Below, in pieces: positions 47,760-63,875 of a stretch of DNA of 64,000 nucleotides (positions are counted from its first letter, which is position 1; every line of letters starts with the position of its first letter). Both the position numbers and the translations under genes were made by a program. The notes under the pieces are model-generated. The model made no database searches. It was not told the DNA's origin and saw only the letters and a list, made by a program, of their open reading frames with translations. This stretch comes from Azoarcus sp. Aa7 (lineage in GTDB: Bacteria > Pseudomonadota > Gammaproteobacteria > Burkholderiales > Rhodocyclaceae), in the NCBI RefSeq assembly GCF_014822185.1, contig NZ_QVLR01000028.1, forward strand, positions 78,619 through 142,618, in the 5' to 3' direction.

Positions 47760-47788
47760 CCGGGGCGAGCATTCCGCTGCTCGCCCGG
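47760..47788 (+). terminator. Strong hairpin without U-run after the diguanylate cyclase
   Basis: GGGCGAGCA (47763-47771) pairs with TGCTCGCCC (47778-47786) around a six-base loop, 13 bases after the cyclase stop. No T-run follows, so it may stabilise the mRNA end or aid factor-dependent termination. Confidence 0.4.
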
Positions 47789-47800
47789 CGCGGCATGGGG

Positions 47801-47806
47801 TAAAAT
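47801..47806 (+). promoter_or_regulatory. Candidate -10 box of the dusB-fis operon
   Basis: TAAAAT lies 32 bases before the dusB ATG, followed by a GC-rich CCCGAGC discriminator of the kind seen at growth-rate-controlled fis promoters. The -35 at 17 bases (TGCTCG) is weak and lies in the preceding hairpin. Confidence 0.4.
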
Positions 47807-47838
47807 CCCGAGCTTTCCCCCCGCACCACGCCCCGCCC

Positions 47839-48861
47839 ATGCAGTACGCCGGTTTCACCCTGCGCAACAACCTGTTCGTCGCCCCGATGGCCGGCGTCAC
47901 CGACCGCCCCTTCCGCCAGCTGTGCAAGAAGCTCGGCGCGGGCGTCGCCGTGAGCGAGATGGTCACCTCCAATTCGCTGCTCTACGGCAGCGCGAAGACG
48001 CGCCGGCGCGCCAACCACGACGGCGAGGTCGATCCGATTTCGGTGCAGATCGCCGGCGCCGATCCCGCAATGATGGCCGAGGCCGCCCGCTACAACGCGG
48101 ACAACGGCGCGCAGATCATCGACATCAACATGGGCTGCCCGGCCAAGAAGGTGTGCAACGTGATGGCGGGCTCCGCGCTGATGCAGGACGAGCCCCTCGT
48201 CGCGCGCATCCTCGAAGCCGTCGTCACCGCCGTGCCGAACACCCCGGTCACGCTCAAGTTCCGCACCGGCTGGAACCGCCAGCACCGCAACGCCCCGATG
48301 ATCGCTCGCATCGCCGAAGAGTCGGGCATCCGCGCGATCGCGATCCATGGGCGCACGCGCGCCGACCAGTACATGGGCGAGGCCGAATACGACACCATCG
48401 CGCACGTGAAGACGCTGGTGAAGATCCCGGTCATCGCCAACGGCGACATCACCTCGCCCGAAAAGGCGAAGTACGTGCTCGACTACACCGGCGCCGACGG
48501 CGTCATGATCGGCCGCGCCGCCCAGGGCCGGCCGTGGATCTTCCGCGAAACGGAGCACTACCTCGCCACCGGCGAACTCATGCCGCCGCCGCTCGTCAGC
48601 GAGATCCTCCAGGTGTGCCGCGAACACTTGGCCGACCTGTACGCCTTCTACGGCGAAGATACCGGCGTCAAGGTCGCCCGCAAGCACATCTCCTGGTACA
48701 CGAAAGGCCTGGTCGGCTCGGCCGCCTTCCGCCGCGCCATGAACCAACTCCCCGACGTCCGCTCGCAGATGGCGGCCGTCGAGGACTTTTTCGGCCAACT
48801 GGCCCAGCAGGACGCCCGCCTGCGTTATGAAGAAGACCTCCCGCAGGAACTTGCCGCATGA
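47839..48861 (+). CDS. dusB: tRNA-dihydrouridine synthase B
   Basis: A flavin enzyme of 340 residues that reduces uridines in tRNA. The TIM-barrel marks are visible: VAPMAGVTDRPFR near residue 14, INMGCPAKKV with the catalytic Cys, IAIHGRTRADQY, IANGDITSPE and GADGVMIGRAAQGRPW. It overlaps the fis start by four bases (ATGA), the dusB-fis operon order of E. coli. The frame is open far upstream within the cyclase gene, but the ATG at 47839 gives the family N-terminus. Confidence 0.96.
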   Translation: MQYAGFTLRNNLFVAPMAGVTDRPFRQLCKKLGAGVAVSEMVTSNSLLYGSAKTRRRANHDGEVDPISVQIAGADPAMMAEAARYNADNGAQIIDINMGCPAKKVCNVMAGSALMQDEPLVARILEAVVTAVPNTPVTLKFRTGWNRQHRNAPMIARIAEESGIRAIAIHGRTRADQYMGEAEYDTIAHVKTLVKIPVIANGDITSPEKAKYVLDYTGADGVMIGRAAQGRPWIFRETEHYLATGELMPPPLVSEILQVCREHLADLYAFYGEDTGVKVARKHISWYTKGLVGSAAFRRAMNQLPDVRSQMAAVEDFFGQLAQQDARLRYEEDLPQELAA

Positions 48862-49094
48862 GCCGCCCCAACGAGATTGCCGATTCGGTGCAGCGCACCC
48901 TCGACCAGTATTTCCGTGACCTCGACGGCGAAAAGCCCGCCGCGATCTACGAGATGGTGATCCGCAACGTCGAACGCCCGATGCTCGAATTCGTCCTCCG
49001 CCAGGCCAACGGCAACCAGACCGTGGCCGCGGAGATGCTCGGCATCAACCGCAACACGCTGCGACGCAAGCTCACCGAATACGAACTGCTGTAA
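48858..49094 (+). CDS. fis: Nucleoid-associated protein Fis
   Basis: Fis bends DNA and activates rRNA and other growth genes. The 78-residue product is shorter than the E. coli protein (98), lacking part of the N-terminal arm, as is usual in betaproteobacteria. The C-terminal helix-turn-helix QTVAAEMLGINRNTLRRKL is fully conserved. The start overlaps the dusB stop (ATGA), so translation is coupled. Confidence 0.95.
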   Translation: MSRPNEIADSVQRTLDQYFRDLDGEKPAAIYEMVIRNVERPMLEFVLRQANGNQTVAAEMLGINRNTLRRKLTEYELL

Positions 49095-49166
49095 GCCCGA
49101 CTTCCGCCGCGTGCCGCAGCTTGCGCACGGCTCCCCGCCTTCCGACTCCCTCCTGCGATACGAACG

Positions 49167-50768
49167 ATGAAAGTCTCCCAAGCCCTGATCAGCGTCTCCG
49201 ACAAGCGCGGCGTCCTCGAATTCGCCCAAGCCCTGCACGGCCTCGGCGTGAAGATCCTGTCGACCGGCGGCACCGCCTCGATGCTGCGCGACGCCGGCCT
49301 GCCGGTCACCGACGTGTCGGAGCACACCGGCTTCCCGGAGATGCTCGACGGCCGCGTCAAGACCCTGCATCCGAAGGTGCACGGCGGCATCCTCGCCCGC
49401 CGCGACCTGCCCGAGCATATGGAGACCATCGCCGCGCACGGCATCTCACGCATCGACCTCGTCGTCGTGAACCTCTACCCCTTCGCGCAGACCGTCGCCA
49501 AGCCCGACTGCACGCTCGAGGACGCCATCGAGAACATCGACATCGGCGGCCCGACCATGGTGCGCGCCGCGGCGAAGAACCACGGCGACGCGAAGGGCGG
49601 CGTCGGCATCGTCACCGACCCCGAGGATTACGCGGCCATCGTCGACGAACTGAAAGCGAACGGCGGCGAACTCAGCTACAAGACCCGCTTCGCCCTCGCA
49701 GTGAAGGCCTTCACCCACACCGCCCGCTACGACAGCGCGATCTCCAACCACCTCACCGCGCTGACCTTCGGCGACAAGGGCGAAGTGGCCAAGCAAGCCT
49801 ATCCCGAGCGCTACCAGATCGCCTTCGACAAGGTGCAGGACCTGCGCTACGGCGAGAACCCGCACCAGTCCGCCGCCTTCTACCGCGAACCGAGCGCACC
49901 CGAAGGCTCGATCGCCGCGTACAAGCAACTGCAGGGCAAGGAACTGTCGTACAACAACATCGCCGACGCCGACGCCGCGTGGGAATGCGTGAAGGCCTTC
50001 GACACCGCGACGCCCGCCTGCGTCATCGTCAAGCACGCCAATCCCTGCGGCGTCGCCATCGCCGAGTCGCCCGTCGCCGCCTACCGCAAGGCGTTCTCGA
50101 CCGATCCGACCTCGGCCTTCGGCGGCATCATCGCCTTCAACTGCGAAGTCGACCGCGCCGCGGCGGAAGCCGTCTCGGCACAGTTCCTCGAAGTGCTGAT
50201 CGCCCCGTCCTACACCGCCGATGCGCTGGCTCTGCTCGCCTCGAAACAGAACGTGCGCGTACTCAGTTGCGTAATCCCCGGCCCGCTCGGCAAGCCCGCG
50301 GGCGCGCTCGATTACAAGCGCGTCGGCGGCGGTCTGCTGGTGCAGAGCGCCGACGAGGCCCGCATCGCGGTCGCCGACCTCAAGGTCGTCACCAAGCGCG
50401 CGCCGACCGAACAGGAACTGGGCGATCTCCTCTTCGCGTGGCGCGTCGCCAAATACGTCAAGTCCAACGCCATCGTCTACTGCCGTGACGGCATGACCGT
50501 CGGCGTCGGCGCCGGCCAGATGAGCCGCGTCGACTCCGCCCGCATCGCCGCCATCAAGGCCGAGAACGCCGGCCTCACGGTGAAGAGCACGGTCGTCGCG
50601 TCCGACGCCTTCTTCCCGTTCCGCGACGGCCTCGACGTCCTCGCCCAAGCCGGCGCGACCGCCGTCATCCAGCCGGGCGGCTCGATGCGCGACGCCGAAG
50701 TGATCGCCGCCGCCGACGAACAGGGCGTCGCGATGGTCTTCACCGGCTTCCGCCACTTCCGCCACTGA
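49167..50768 (+). CDS. purH: Bifunctional AICAR transformylase/IMP cyclohydrolase PurH
   Basis: The last two steps of IMP synthesis, 533 residues. The N-terminal cyclohydrolase part has [32 protein letters not shown] and [15 protein letters not shown]. The transformylase part has [13 protein letters not shown], the catalytic [10 protein letters not shown] and the ending [12 protein letters not shown] with QPGGSMRD. purD follows after 20 bases, the purH-purD order of E. coli, probably one transcript. Confidence 0.97.
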   Translation: MKVSQALISVSDKRGVLEFAQALHGLGVKILSTGGTASMLRDAGLPVTDVSEHTGFPEMLDGRVKTLHPKVHGGILARRDLPEHMETIAAHGISRIDLVVVNLYPFAQTVAKPDCTLEDAIENIDIGGPTMVRAAAKNHGDAKGGVGIVTDPEDYAAIVDELKANGGELSYKTRFALAVKAFTHTARYDSAISNHLTALTFGDKGEVAKQAYPERYQIAFDKVQDLRYGENPHQSAAFYREPSAPEGSIAAYKQLQGKELSYNNIADADAAWECVKAFDTATPACVIVKHANPCGVAIAESPVAAYRKAFSTDPTSAFGGIIAFNCEVDRAAAEAVSAQFLEVLIAPSYTADALALLASKQNVRVLSCVIPGPLGKPAGALDYKRVGGGLLVQSADEARIAVADLKVVTKRAPTEQELGDLLFAWRVAKYVKSNAIVYCRDGMTVGVGAGQMSRVDSARIAAIKAENAGLTVKSTVVASDAFFPFRDGLDVLAQAGATAVIQPGGSMRDAEVIAAADEQGVAMVFTGFRHFRH

Positions 50769-50788
50769 TCCGCAGCACAGGAAACAGC

Positions 50789-52066
50789 ATGAAAGTTCTC
50801 GTCATCGGCTCCGGCGGCCGCGAACACGCGCTGGCCTGGAAACTCGCGCAGTCGCCCAAGGTCACGCGCGTACTGGTCGCACCGGGCAACCCGGGCACGG
50901 CACGCGAGCCGTTGCTCGAGAACGTCGCCGTGACGACGATCCCCGAGCTCGTCGAACTCGCCCGCCGCGAGCAGGTGCAATTCACCGTCGTCGGCCCCGA
51001 AGCGCCGCTCGCGGCCGGCGTCGTCGACGCCTTCCGCGCCGCCGGCCTGCCGATCTTCGGGCCGACGAAGGCCGCCGCGCAGCTCGAAAGCTCCAAGGAC
51101 TTCGCCAAGCGCTTCCTCATCCGCCACAACATCCCGACCGCGAAGTACCAGACCTTCTCGGACGCCGCGGCGGCGCACGACTACGTGAACGCCGAGGGCG
51201 CCCCCATCGTCATCAAGGCCGACGGCCTAGCCGCCGGCAAGGGCGTCGTCGTCGCGATGACCTTGGACGAGGCGCACGCCGCGATCGACATGATGCTCAC
51301 CGACAATCGCATGGGCGACGCAGGCGCTCGCGTCGTGATCGAGGAATTCATGGCCGGCGAGGAGGCGAGTTTCATCGTGATGGCCGACGGCCGGCATGCG
51401 CTGGCGCTCGCGACCAGCCAGGACCACAAACGCCTCAAGGACAACGACGAAGGCCCCAACACCGGTGGCATGGGCGCCTACTCCCCCGCCCCGGTCGTCA
51501 CGCCCGAAGTGCACGCCCGCGTGATGCGCGAGATCATCATGCCCACGCTCGCCGGCATGGCGGCCGACGGCCAGCCCTATACCGGCTTCCTCTACGCCGG
51601 CCTGATGATCGACGACGTCGGCCAGCCGCGTGTCGTAGAGTTCAACTGCCGCATGGGCGATCCGGAAACGCAGCCGATCATGATGCGGCTCAAGACCGAC
51701 CTCTCCGACCTGATCGAAGCCGCGATCGGCGGCCGCCTCGACCAGGTCGAGGCCGAATGGGACCGCCGCGTCGCGCTGGGTGTCGTCCTCGCTGCCGAGG
51801 GCTATCCGGAGTCTCCACGCAAGGGCGACGTCATCAGCGGCCTGCCGACGATCGAAGTCGAGGACGTGCATGTCTTCCACGCCGGCACCGCCGAGCAGGA
51901 CGGCCAGGTCGTCACCGCCGGCGGACGCGTCCTGTGCGTCACAGCGCTCGGCGACAACGTGCGCAGCGCGCAGAAATGCGCTTACGAAGTTGCCGACGCA
52001 ATCGTCTTCGAAGGCCGCCAGTTCCGTCGCGACATCGGTCATCGCGCCGTCGCCCGCAAGAGCTGA
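50789..52066 (+). CDS. purD: Phosphoribosylamine-glycine ligase PurD
   Basis: An ATP-grasp ligase of 425 residues making glycinamide ribonucleotide. Visible: N-terminal [19 protein letters not shown], the ATP-grasp core [38 protein letters not shown] and [20 protein letters not shown] ribosome-binding sequence precedes the ATG. It is followed 13 bases later by hemF; purH-purD-hemF may be one unit linking purine and heme synthesis only by position. Confidence 0.97.
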   Translation: MKVLVIGSGGREHALAWKLAQSPKVTRVLVAPGNPGTAREPLLENVAVTTIPELVELARREQVQFTVVGPEAPLAAGVVDAFRAAGLPIFGPTKAAAQLESSKDFAKRFLIRHNIPTAKYQTFSDAAAAHDYVNAEGAPIVIKADGLAAGKGVVVAMTLDEAHAAIDMMLTDNRMGDAGARVVIEEFMAGEEASFIVMADGRHALALATSQDHKRLKDNDEGPNTGGMGAYSPAPVVTPEVHARVMREIIMPTLAGMAADGQPYTGFLYAGLMIDDVGQPRVVEFNCRMGDPETQPIMMRLKTDLSDLIEAAIGGRLDQVEAEWDRRVALGVVLAAEGYPESPRKGDVISGLPTIEVEDVHVFHAGTAEQDGQVVTAGGRVLCVTALGDNVRSAQKCAYEVADAIVFEGRQFRRDIGHRAVARKS

Positions 52067-52079
52067 GGACGCAGCCACA

Positions 52080-53009
52080 ATGAGCGCGCCCGACCGTTCC
52101 GCCGTCAAGGAGTACCTCCTCGGCCTGCAGCAACGCATCGTCGCGGCGCTGGAAACCTTCGACGGCGAAGCCTTCCGCACCGACGCCTGGGACCGTCCGG
52201 GTGGCGGCGGGGGCATCACCCGCGCCATCGAGGAAGGCCACTTCTTCGAGCGTGGCGGCGTGAACTTCTCGCACGTGATGGGCGCCGGCATGCCGGCCTC
52301 CGCGACGGCGCACCGCCCCGAACTCGCCGGCCGCTCCTTCGAGGCGATGGGCGTGTCGCTGGTGCTGCACCCGCGCAACCCGTACTGCCCCACCGCGCAC
52401 ATGAACGTGCGCTTCTTCATCGCGCTCCCGCCGGCGAACGAACCGGATGCGGAACCGGTCTGGTGGTTCGGCGGCGGCATGGACCTCACGCCCTACTATC
52501 CGTTCGAAGAGGACGTCCGCCACTTTCACCGCACCTGCAGGGCAGCGGTGCTGCCCTTCGGCGGCGAGGCCGAATACCGTCGCCTCAAGGACTGGTGCGA
52601 CAGCTACTTCTTCCTCAAGCACCGCAACGAGCCGCGCGGCGTCGGCGGACTGTTCTTCGACGACCTCGGCGCCGACGGCAAGATCGCATTTGATGCCGGC
52701 TTCGGGCTCGTCAAGAGCGTCGGCGACGCTTTCGTGCCGGCCTACCTGCCGCTCCTCGAACGCCGGAAGGACATCGCCTACGGCGAGCGCGAGCGCGACT
52801 TCCAGGCCTACCGCCGCGGCCGTTACGTCGAATTCAACCTGGTTTTCGACCGCGGCACGCTGTTCGGCCTGCAATCGGGCGGACGTACGGAATCCATCCT
52901 GATGTCGCTGCCGCCCATCGTGAAATGGCGCTACGACTGGCATCCCGAAGCGGGAAGCCCGGAAGCGAAGCTCTACGACGAGTTCCTCAAGCCGCGCGAC
53001 TGGTGCTGA
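52080..53009 (+). CDS. hemF: Oxygen-dependent coproporphyrinogen III oxidase HemF
   Basis: Oxidatively decarboxylates coproporphyrinogen III to protoporphyrinogen IX using O2, so it marks aerobic heme synthesis. The 309 residues carry [54 protein letters not shown] and [22 protein letters not shown]. The ATG at 52080 is chosen; the open frame extends back inside purD. A terminator follows; the hem genes beyond it run the other way. Confidence 0.97.
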   Translation: MSAPDRSAVKEYLLGLQQRIVAALETFDGEAFRTDAWDRPGGGGGITRAIEEGHFFERGGVNFSHVMGAGMPASATAHRPELAGRSFEAMGVSLVLHPRNPYCPTAHMNVRFFIALPPANEPDAEPVWWFGGGMDLTPYYPFEEDVRHFHRTCRAAVLPFGGEAEYRRLKDWCDSYFFLKHRNEPRGVGGLFFDDLGADGKIAFDAGFGLVKSVGDAFVPAYLPLLERRKDIAYGERERDFQAYRRGRYVEFNLVFDRGTLFGLQSGGRTESILMSLPPIVKWRYDWHPEAGSPEAKLYDEFLKPRDWC

Positions 53010-53037
53010 GTGCCGGCAACCGCCGGCAGGATGAACG

Positions 53038-53069
53038 ACGGCCGCCTCACCGGGCGGCCGTTTCGTTTT
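53038..53069 (+). terminator. Terminator after hemF
   Basis: ACGGCCGCC (53038-53046), a six-base loop and GGCGGCCGT (53053-53061) run into TTCGTTTT. Its T-run favours termination of hemF; the complementary side for hemY lacks a good T-run. Confidence 0.75.
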
Positions 53070-54244
53070 CAGGCGGCGGAACGCTGAGCTGCGGCGCGGT
53101 AGTGCGCCTGCGCCTCGTCACCACGCTCCAGACGTTCGAGCAGGCCGGCCAGCGCGAGATGCGTCTCGACCGACGGTGCGAGATTGAGCGAAGCCTCGAG
53201 ATAGCTCTGCGCCTTGCCCCATAGCTGCGCGTTCAGGCACAGGCGCCCGAGCGCGAATAGCAGGCCGGCGTCCTTGGGATACATGCGCAGCCATTTCTCG
53301 CCGCGGGCGAGGCAATCGACGGCATCGCCTTCGCAGCAATAACCGAACAGGCGGGCGAGGCCGCTGTCCCATTCGGCATCGAGCAGGCGCTCGAGCGTCC
53401 GGCGCGCGAGCGCCCCCTGGCCCGTCTCGGCGAGGTAAGGCACGGCACGTTCGACCAGGCGCCGGTCGTTCAACTCGTCCGCGGGGATCTCCCGCCAGTA
53501 CGCGGCCAGCCCCTCGGCGTCGCCGGCCAACTCGCGCATGCGCTCGAGATGTGCGCGCCGCAGCACGGAACGCACCTGGTCCTCCGACATGGCCTTGTGC
53601 TTGTGCAACTGGCGCGCGGTGCGCAGCACCTCCTCCCAGCGCGCGAGCGCCGAAGCGACCCGCAGCGACAGGCGCAGCGCGGCGATATGGCGATGCCCGG
53701 CGAGACGCAGGTTTTCCAGGTGCTCGGCAGCCTCCTCGAAACGACGCCCCTCCACCGCCAGCTCCGCCTCGGTCATCAGGCGTGCGACGCGCGATTCCTC
53801 TTCCTGTTCCGCCGACTTGCCCAGCCAGATGCGATAACGCGTGTCGTCGCGCATCGCGTGTGCGGCCCGGGCGGCAACGAGCGCCGCCATCGAGCGGTTG
53901 TCGCCATCGGAAAACGCCGCGCCGGCGAACTTCACCGACTGCGCGAAACGCCCCTCGAACAGCGCCCGCAGCGCATCGCGCAACGCGCGGCCGGCCTTTT
54001 CCTTGCGGCGCCGCTCGCGGTACTGGACGACGCGCCCGGGCAGCGCCATCGTCCGGCGAATGACCCGCAACACGGCGTAGGCACTGACGAACGCAACGAT
54101 CAGCCCGACGATCAGCAGGTTGAGCGAAAGCTGGACCCGCCACGGCGGTACGACGACCAGCACATAGCCATCATTGACGCTCGCGAGCATCGCAACGCCG
54201 GCCGCGAGCGCGAAGATTCCGATGAGCCAGATCAAGGCACGCAT
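53069..54244 (-). CDS. hemY: HemY-type heme biosynthesis membrane protein (TPR)
   Basis: A 391-residue inner-membrane protein with two N-terminal helices (about 4-22 and 40-61) and a TPR-like cytoplasmic region (about 95-385, repeated A/L/G helix pairs such as AAEHLENLRLAGHRHIAALRL). The family is the gammaproteobacterial/betaproteobacterial HemY, linked to heme synthesis by gene position; it is not the Bacillus oxidase of the same name. GGAG precedes the ATG. It is the last gene of hemC-D-X-Y, 10 bases after hemX. Confidence 0.88.
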   Translation of the reverse strand: MRALIWLIGIFALAAGVAMLASVNDGYVLVVVPPWRVQLSLNLLIVGLIVAFVSAYAVLRVIRRTMALPGRVVQYRERRRKEKAGRALRDALRALFEGRFAQSVKFAGAAFSDGDNRSMAALVAARAAHAMRDDTRYRIWLGKSAEQEEESRVARLMTEAELAVEGRRFEEAAEHLENLRLAGHRHIAALRLSLRVASALARWEEVLRTARQLHKHKAMSEDQVRSVLRRAHLERMRELAGDAEGLAAYWREIPADELNDRRLVERAVPYLAETGQGALARRTLERLLDAEWDSGLARLFGYCCEGDAVDCLARGEKWLRMYPKDAGLLFALGRLCLNAQLWGKAQSYLEASLNLAPSVETHLALAGLLERLERGDEAQAHYRAAAQRSAA

Positions 54245-54254
54245 GAACGGCTCC

Positions 54255-55469
54255 TCAGCGCGTGGCGCCGGCAGGCGGCTGCGCGGCACTCCCCTTCGCC
54301 GGCTCGGCGGCGGGCGGCGCAGCCGGCGGGACGGCGAGGGCCGGAGCGATCCGGTTCGCCTCCCCCGCACGCGCCTGCAGCAGGCGCAGCGCGGCGATGC
54401 TCTCGACCGGCGCAGGCTGCTCCACCTTGACCGGCATTGCCGCGAGGCCCGCCAGTTCGGACAGGGTCTCCTGCACCTTGGTGTCGCGCTTGTCGAAGAA
54501 GCGTCCGACCCAGCTCTGCGCCTGGGCAAGGTCCGCCGAGAAGGTGCGCCCGTCGCGCGCCAGCAACGCCAAGCGGGCGGTCAGCAGACGGATCTTGAGG
54601 TTCTCGCGCAAGTAGGTGCTCTGCGCCGGCGCGAGCAGCACCGGCTCGGGTTGGTCGAGACGTTCGATGCGCACCAGCGCAAGGATCTCGTGCCACACCT
54701 CGTGCGCCACGCCCTGGATGAAATCCATCGGCGACGGCGCGGCCGCGGCAGGAGCAGCGGCATTGCCGCCATCGGCGGACGGCTGCGCAGCGAGTTCGCC
54801 GGCGAACGCGAGCGGCAGGCCATCGACGCGTTCGAGCAGGCCTTCGAGGCGCAGCGCGATGCCCGGAACATCCACCTGCGGCGCGGCTTTCAGCATTTCG
54901 ATATCGCGCGCCAGCGCGCGCCGCAGCGGCAGCAGCTGGCCGGCATCCTGCGCGGCGACGCGCGCCTCGGCCCCTTGCAGGGCGATCAGCGCGGCCTCGG
55001 CGTTGCCGGCAAGCTGCAGCTGCTGCGCCGCCATCGCAACGGCGTATTCTGCCTCGGCGATGACGCGGTCCTCACGCGTGCGCGAAAACTGCTGGTACAG
55101 GGTCTCGAGCGCCGCAGCCTGGCCCTCGGTGGCGGCCACCTGGGCCTCCAACGCACCGAGTTTGCCCTGCAGCGCGGCAATCGTCTCCTGCTGCTGGCGA
55201 CCGAGCGCGCGATATTCGGTCACGGCCGATTCACCCGCGGTGAGGCGCTGGGCGACCTCCTCGCGCACGGCAGCGACGCTGCCGCGCATGTCGTGGACGT
55301 ACCAGCCGAGCACCCCGGTCGCGACGAGTGCAAGCACCGAGATCGCGGCGGCGAGGCCGCCACCGGAACCGCGACCGGCGGCGGACGGCCGCCCGGCAGC
55401 TTCACGATTCGGAGCCGGGGAGGTTTCGGACTGACTGTTTTGGGTGAGCGCAGGTTGTTCTTGGTTCAT
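54255..55469 (-). CDS. hemX: HemX-like membrane protein
   Basis: A 404-residue protein with a disordered Gly/Ser/Ala N-terminus, one membrane helix (about 39-57), a coiled-coil region (about 62-135, QQQETIAALQGKLGALEAQ) and a helical C-terminal domain. It belongs to the HemX family, often labelled uroporphyrinogen methyltransferase although the methyltransferase motifs are absent; a scaffolding role for heme enzymes is the usual view. Its start overlaps the hemD stop by four bases. Confidence 0.87.
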   Translation of the reverse strand: MNQEQPALTQNSQSETSPAPNREAAGRPSAAGRGSGGGLAAAISVLALVATGVLGWYVHDMRGSVAAVREEVAQRLTAGESAVTEYRALGRQQQETIAALQGKLGALEAQVAATEGQAAALETLYQQFSRTREDRVIAEAEYAVAMAAQQLQLAGNAEAALIALQGAEARVAAQDAGQLLPLRRALARDIEMLKAAPQVDVPGIALRLEGLLERVDGLPLAFAGELAAQPSADGGNAAAPAAAAPSPMDFIQGVAHEVWHEILALVRIERLDQPEPVLLAPAQSTYLRENLKIRLLTARLALLARDGRTFSADLAQAQSWVGRFFDKRDTKVQETLSELAGLAAMPVKVEQPAPVESIAALRLLQARAGEANRIAPALAVPPAAPPAAEPAKGSAAQPPAGATR

Positions 55470-56263
55470 GGCCGGAGTGTAACCGAGGCGTGCCGAAAAT
55501 GAGACTCGAGGGCCCCGAGCAGCCCTTCGTCGCCCGCCGGGGTCTCGAATACGAGCTCGAACCCCGCCGCGCGTGCGTGCGCAACGATGCGCGGATGCGG
55601 CGCGAAGACGGCGACCGTGCGCAGCACCGGCCAGCCGGCGTCACCGACCATGGTGCGCAGGTTGCCGACGCCTTCGCTGCTCGTCAGCGTGATCGCGTCG
55701 AGGCGCCCATCGGCAGCCAGACGCAGCAAGGGCGCCGGATCGATCTCGGGGCAGTAGCGGCGATAACACGTGACGTACTCGACCGTCGCGCCCCGTTCGC
55801 GCAGGGTTTCGCCGAGGAGGTCGCGCCCGCCGTCGCCACGGAAGATCACGACGCGCCTGCCGGCAACCGCGTCCGCCCGGAACTCCGGCAGGGCCAGCAC
55901 CGACTCGCTGTCGAAGCCGCTCCGCGGTGCGATGACATCCTTGAAGCCATAACCCGCCAACGCCCGCTCGCTGCCCTTGCCGACGGTGGCGACGCGCAGC
56001 CCGGCGGGCCACACGCGACGCGCGAGGATGGGCCCGAGGGCATGGCTCACGGCATTCGGGCTGACGAAGAACGCGAGCTCGAACCCGTCCAGCCGGGCGA
56101 TGACGTCATCGAGGGCGCGTCCATCCTCGGGCTCGCCGATCGCAAGCACCGGAAAGCGCAGCGCGATCCCGCCGCGCGCCTCGATCGCCGCGCACAGGCT
56201 GTCGGCCTGCCCGGACGGCCGGGTCACCACGACGTGGCGCCCGGACAGCGTTGCCGCGGTCAT
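55466..56263 (-). CDS. hemD: Uroporphyrinogen-III synthase
   Basis: Cyclises hydroxymethylbilane with inversion of ring D to give uroporphyrinogen III, 265 residues. The family is poorly conserved; seen here are GRHVVVTRPSGQADSL at the N-terminus, FVSPNAVSHAL, ATVGKGSERAL and TLTSSEGVGNL in the second domain. It lies between hemC (23 bases upstream) and hemX (4-base overlap), which confirms the call. The ATG at 56263 is preferred over the longer open frame. Confidence 0.92.
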   Translation of the reverse strand: MTAATLSGRHVVVTRPSGQADSLCAAIEARGGIALRFPVLAIGEPEDGRALDDVIARLDGFELAFFVSPNAVSHALGPILARRVWPAGLRVATVGKGSERALAGYGFKDVIAPRSGFDSESVLALPEFRADAVAGRRVVIFRGDGGRDLLGETLRERGATVEYVTCYRRYCPEIDPAPLLRLAADGRLDAITLTSSEGVGNLRTMVGDAGWPVLRTVAVFAPHPRIVAHARAAGFELVFETPAGDEGLLGALESHFRHASVTLRP

Positions 56264-56286
56264 GATCGCCACCGTCGCGGCCGACT

Positions 56287-57234
56287 TCAGCCGATCTGGG
56301 CGAGGATGTCCTCGGCCCCCTGCTCGCGCAGGTCGGCCGCCAGCGCCAGACCCAGCGTCTCGCAGTCCGCGGGACTGCCTTCGAGCTCGGCACGCACGAT
56401 GCGGCTGCCGTCGGGCAGCGCGACGAAACCACGCAGCCACAGCTTACCGGCGCGGATCTCCGCGTAGGCGCCCAGCGGCACCTCGCAGCTGCCGGCGAGT
56501 GCGCGCGACACGGCGCGCTCGGCGCGTACACAAGCCGAGGTGTCGGCGTCGTTGAGGGGCGCCAGCCAGGCGGCGACGTCCTTGCGACTCGCGAGGCATT
56601 CGATGCCCAGCGCGCCCTGGCCGGCGGCCGGCAGCGACACCGTGGACGGCAGTTCGCAGCGGATGCGGTCGGCCAGACCGAGGCGCTTCAGGCCGGCCGC
56701 GGCGAGGATGATCGCGTCGTACTGCCCCTCGTCGAGCTTGCGCAGGCGCGTGTCGAGGTTGCCGCGCAGGCTGGTGACCGCGAGCATCGGGTACATCGCA
56801 TGCAGCTGCGATTCGCGCCGCAGCGAGGACGTTCCGACCACGGCACCCGGGGGGAGCTCGTCGAGGCTCGCGTAGCGCGGCGACACGAAGGCGTCTAGCG
56901 GAACCTCGCGCTCCGAGATGCACGGCAGCGCGAACGGCTCCGCGAGCTGCATCGGCACATCCTTCATCGAATGCACGGCGATGTCGGCGCGCCCTTCGAG
57001 CAGCGCCGCCTCGAGTTCCTTCACGAACAGGCCCTTGCCCCCGACCTTGGCCAGCGGGCGATCGAGGATCTGGTCGCCGCGGGTCGTCATGCCCAGCAGC
57101 TCGACCCGGCAACCGGGGTACAACGCCTCGAGGCGGGCCTTGACGTGCTCGGCCTGCCACAGCGCGAGCCGGCTTTCGCGGGTGGCGATTACGATGCGTT
57201 CAGGCGGGTTGAATTCGGCGGAAGTTGCGCTCAC
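56287..57234 (-). CDS. hemC: Hydroxymethylbilane synthase (porphobilinogen deaminase)
   Basis: Joins four porphobilinogen units, using a covalent dipyrromethane cofactor on a Cys. The 315 residues have [13 protein letters not shown] near the start, [41 protein letters not shown] and the cofactor site [12 protein letters not shown]. The start codon is GTG at 57234. It heads hemC-hemD-hemX-hemY and is divergent from ppc. In Pseudomonas this cluster follows algR; here ppc and a sugar dehydrogenase lie between. Confidence 0.97.
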   Translation of the reverse strand: MSATSAEFNPPERIVIATRESRLALWQAEHVKARLEALYPGCRVELLGMTTRGDQILDRPLAKVGGKGLFVKELEAALLEGRADIAVHSMKDVPMQLAEPFALPCISEREVPLDAFVSPRYASLDELPPGAVVGTSSLRRESQLHAMYPMLAVTSLRGNLDTRLRKLDEGQYDAIILAAAGLKRLGLADRIRCELPSTVSLPAAGQGALGIECLASRKDVAAWLAPLNDADTSACVRAERAVSRALAGSCEVPLGAYAEIRAGKLWLRGFVALPDGSRIVRAELEGSPADCETLGLALAADLREQGAEDILAQIG

Positions 57235-57401
57235 GGTAAACGGACTCGTCGACAGATGATTTAGGATCCTGACAGGCGCGGCACATACCGCGTTGCAACA
57301 TCAGGGTTCGCGCCAATGGCGCCGCAGCAAAACAGCATTCTAGCATGGACGTCCGAGCGCACCTCTCGCCCCCCGAACCCCAACACCGCAACGGAAACAT
57401 C

Positions 57402-60149
<2,748 letters not shown>

Positions 60150-60173
60150 CGCGGGCGCGGACCGGCCTGCCCG

Positions 60174-61451
<1,278 letters not shown>

Positions 61452-61498
61452 CTTCTCCCGCTCTCCAAGCTCTTCATGCGTGCGCGCAACCGCGCCGT

Positions 61499-62263
61499 TC
61501 ACAACCCCAGCGCCTGCTTCACCGTCGGCCATTGCCGACGACTGACCGGCAGTCCTGCGGCCAGTCCGGCCAGCAGGATGTCCCAGTGCGGCTCCTCCTC
61601 ATGCTCGCCCGCGCGCTCCACGCCGACCACGGCCGCGCGTGCGACGAGACAGTTGCGGTGGATGCGCAGGAAGCGGCCGGCGAACTCCTGCTCCAGTTGC
61701 ACCAACGACTCGTCGAGCAGGTATTCGCGCTCGGCGGTTCGCGCCGTCACGTATTTCAGCTCCGCACGCAGGAACAGCACCTCAGCGACCGGAACCAGCA
61801 GGATGCGGCCGCGTTCGTTGACGCTGAAATGCTGCCGCGCACCGGGCGCCAGCGCGGCAAGCGCCGCATCCGGCAGCGGCTGGTGGCGGCGCACCTTCGC
61901 GAGCGCATCTGCGAGGCGCTGCGCCCGCACCGGTTTCAGCAGGTAATCGACCGCCGACAGTTCGAAGGCCTGCACCGCGTACTCGTCGTAGGCCGTCGTA
62001 AAGATCACCGCGGGCGCATTCTCCAGCCGGCCGAGGTGGCGGGCGAGTTCGACGCCGTCCATCACCGGCATGCGGATGTCGGCCAGCACGACGTCGGCCG
62101 GCTCGCTCTCGAGCAGACGCAGCGCCTCGACGCCATTGGCCGCGACACCGACGACGGCGGTCGGCTGCTCCTGCGCGATGTCGCCGAGCAGGTCGCGCAG
62201 ACGCGCGCGCGCCGGCGCCTCGTCATCGACGATCACCACACGCAAAGGCTGTACCGACTCCAT
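61499..62263 (-). CDS. algR: LytTR-type response regulator, AlgR family
   Basis: A 254-residue two-domain regulator. The receiver (about 8-125) has Asp13-Asp14, the phosphorylation site Asp62 ([13 protein letters not shown]), Thr90 and Lys110. The C-terminal LytTR DNA-binding domain (about 140-250) has [17 protein letters not shown] and [16 protein letters not shown] perfect GGAGG lies seven bases before the ATG. In Pseudomonas the order is argH-algZ(fimS)-algR-hemC; here argH is next door and divergent and hemC is 4.3 kb away, but no kinase gene is adjacent. The gene name follows this synteny. Confidence 0.9.
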   Translation of the reverse strand: MESVQPLRVVIVDDEAPARARLRDLLGDIAQEQPTAVVGVAANGVEALRLLESEPADVVLADIRMPVMDGVELARHLGRLENAPAVIFTTAYDEYAVQAFELSAVDYLLKPVRAQRLADALAKVRRHQPLPDAALAALAPGARQHFSVNERGRILLVPVAEVLFLRAELKYVTARTAEREYLLDESLVQLEQEFAGRFLRIHRNCLVARAAVVGVERAGEHEEEPHWDILLAGLAAGLPVSRRQWPTVKQALGL

Positions 62264-62337
62264 CGAAGGACCTCCCCGCCCCCGCGATTCGCGCCCCGCC
62301 GGCGAACCGGCGCCCAAGGCATGCAGGGCTTTTGCTT

Positions 62338-62343
62338 TATAAT
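62338..62343 (+). promoter_or_regulatory. Consensus -10 box upstream of argH
   Basis: TATAAT occurs 87 bases before the argH ATG in the divergent argH-algR gap. The -35 hexamer at 17 bases (CAAGGC) is poor. The long leader (about 80 bases) shows no obvious riboswitch or attenuator. Confidence 0.4.
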
Positions 62344-62430
62344 TTTGGCCTGTTTGCGCGGCGCCAGCGACAACCGGCGCCCCGCCCCGCGACGGCCGCA
62401 TCCGACCGCGCCATACCACTGACGGACATT

Positions 62431-63849
<1,419 letters not shown>

Positions 63850-63875
63850 CCGCCCGGCGCCGATGGAACGGAGCG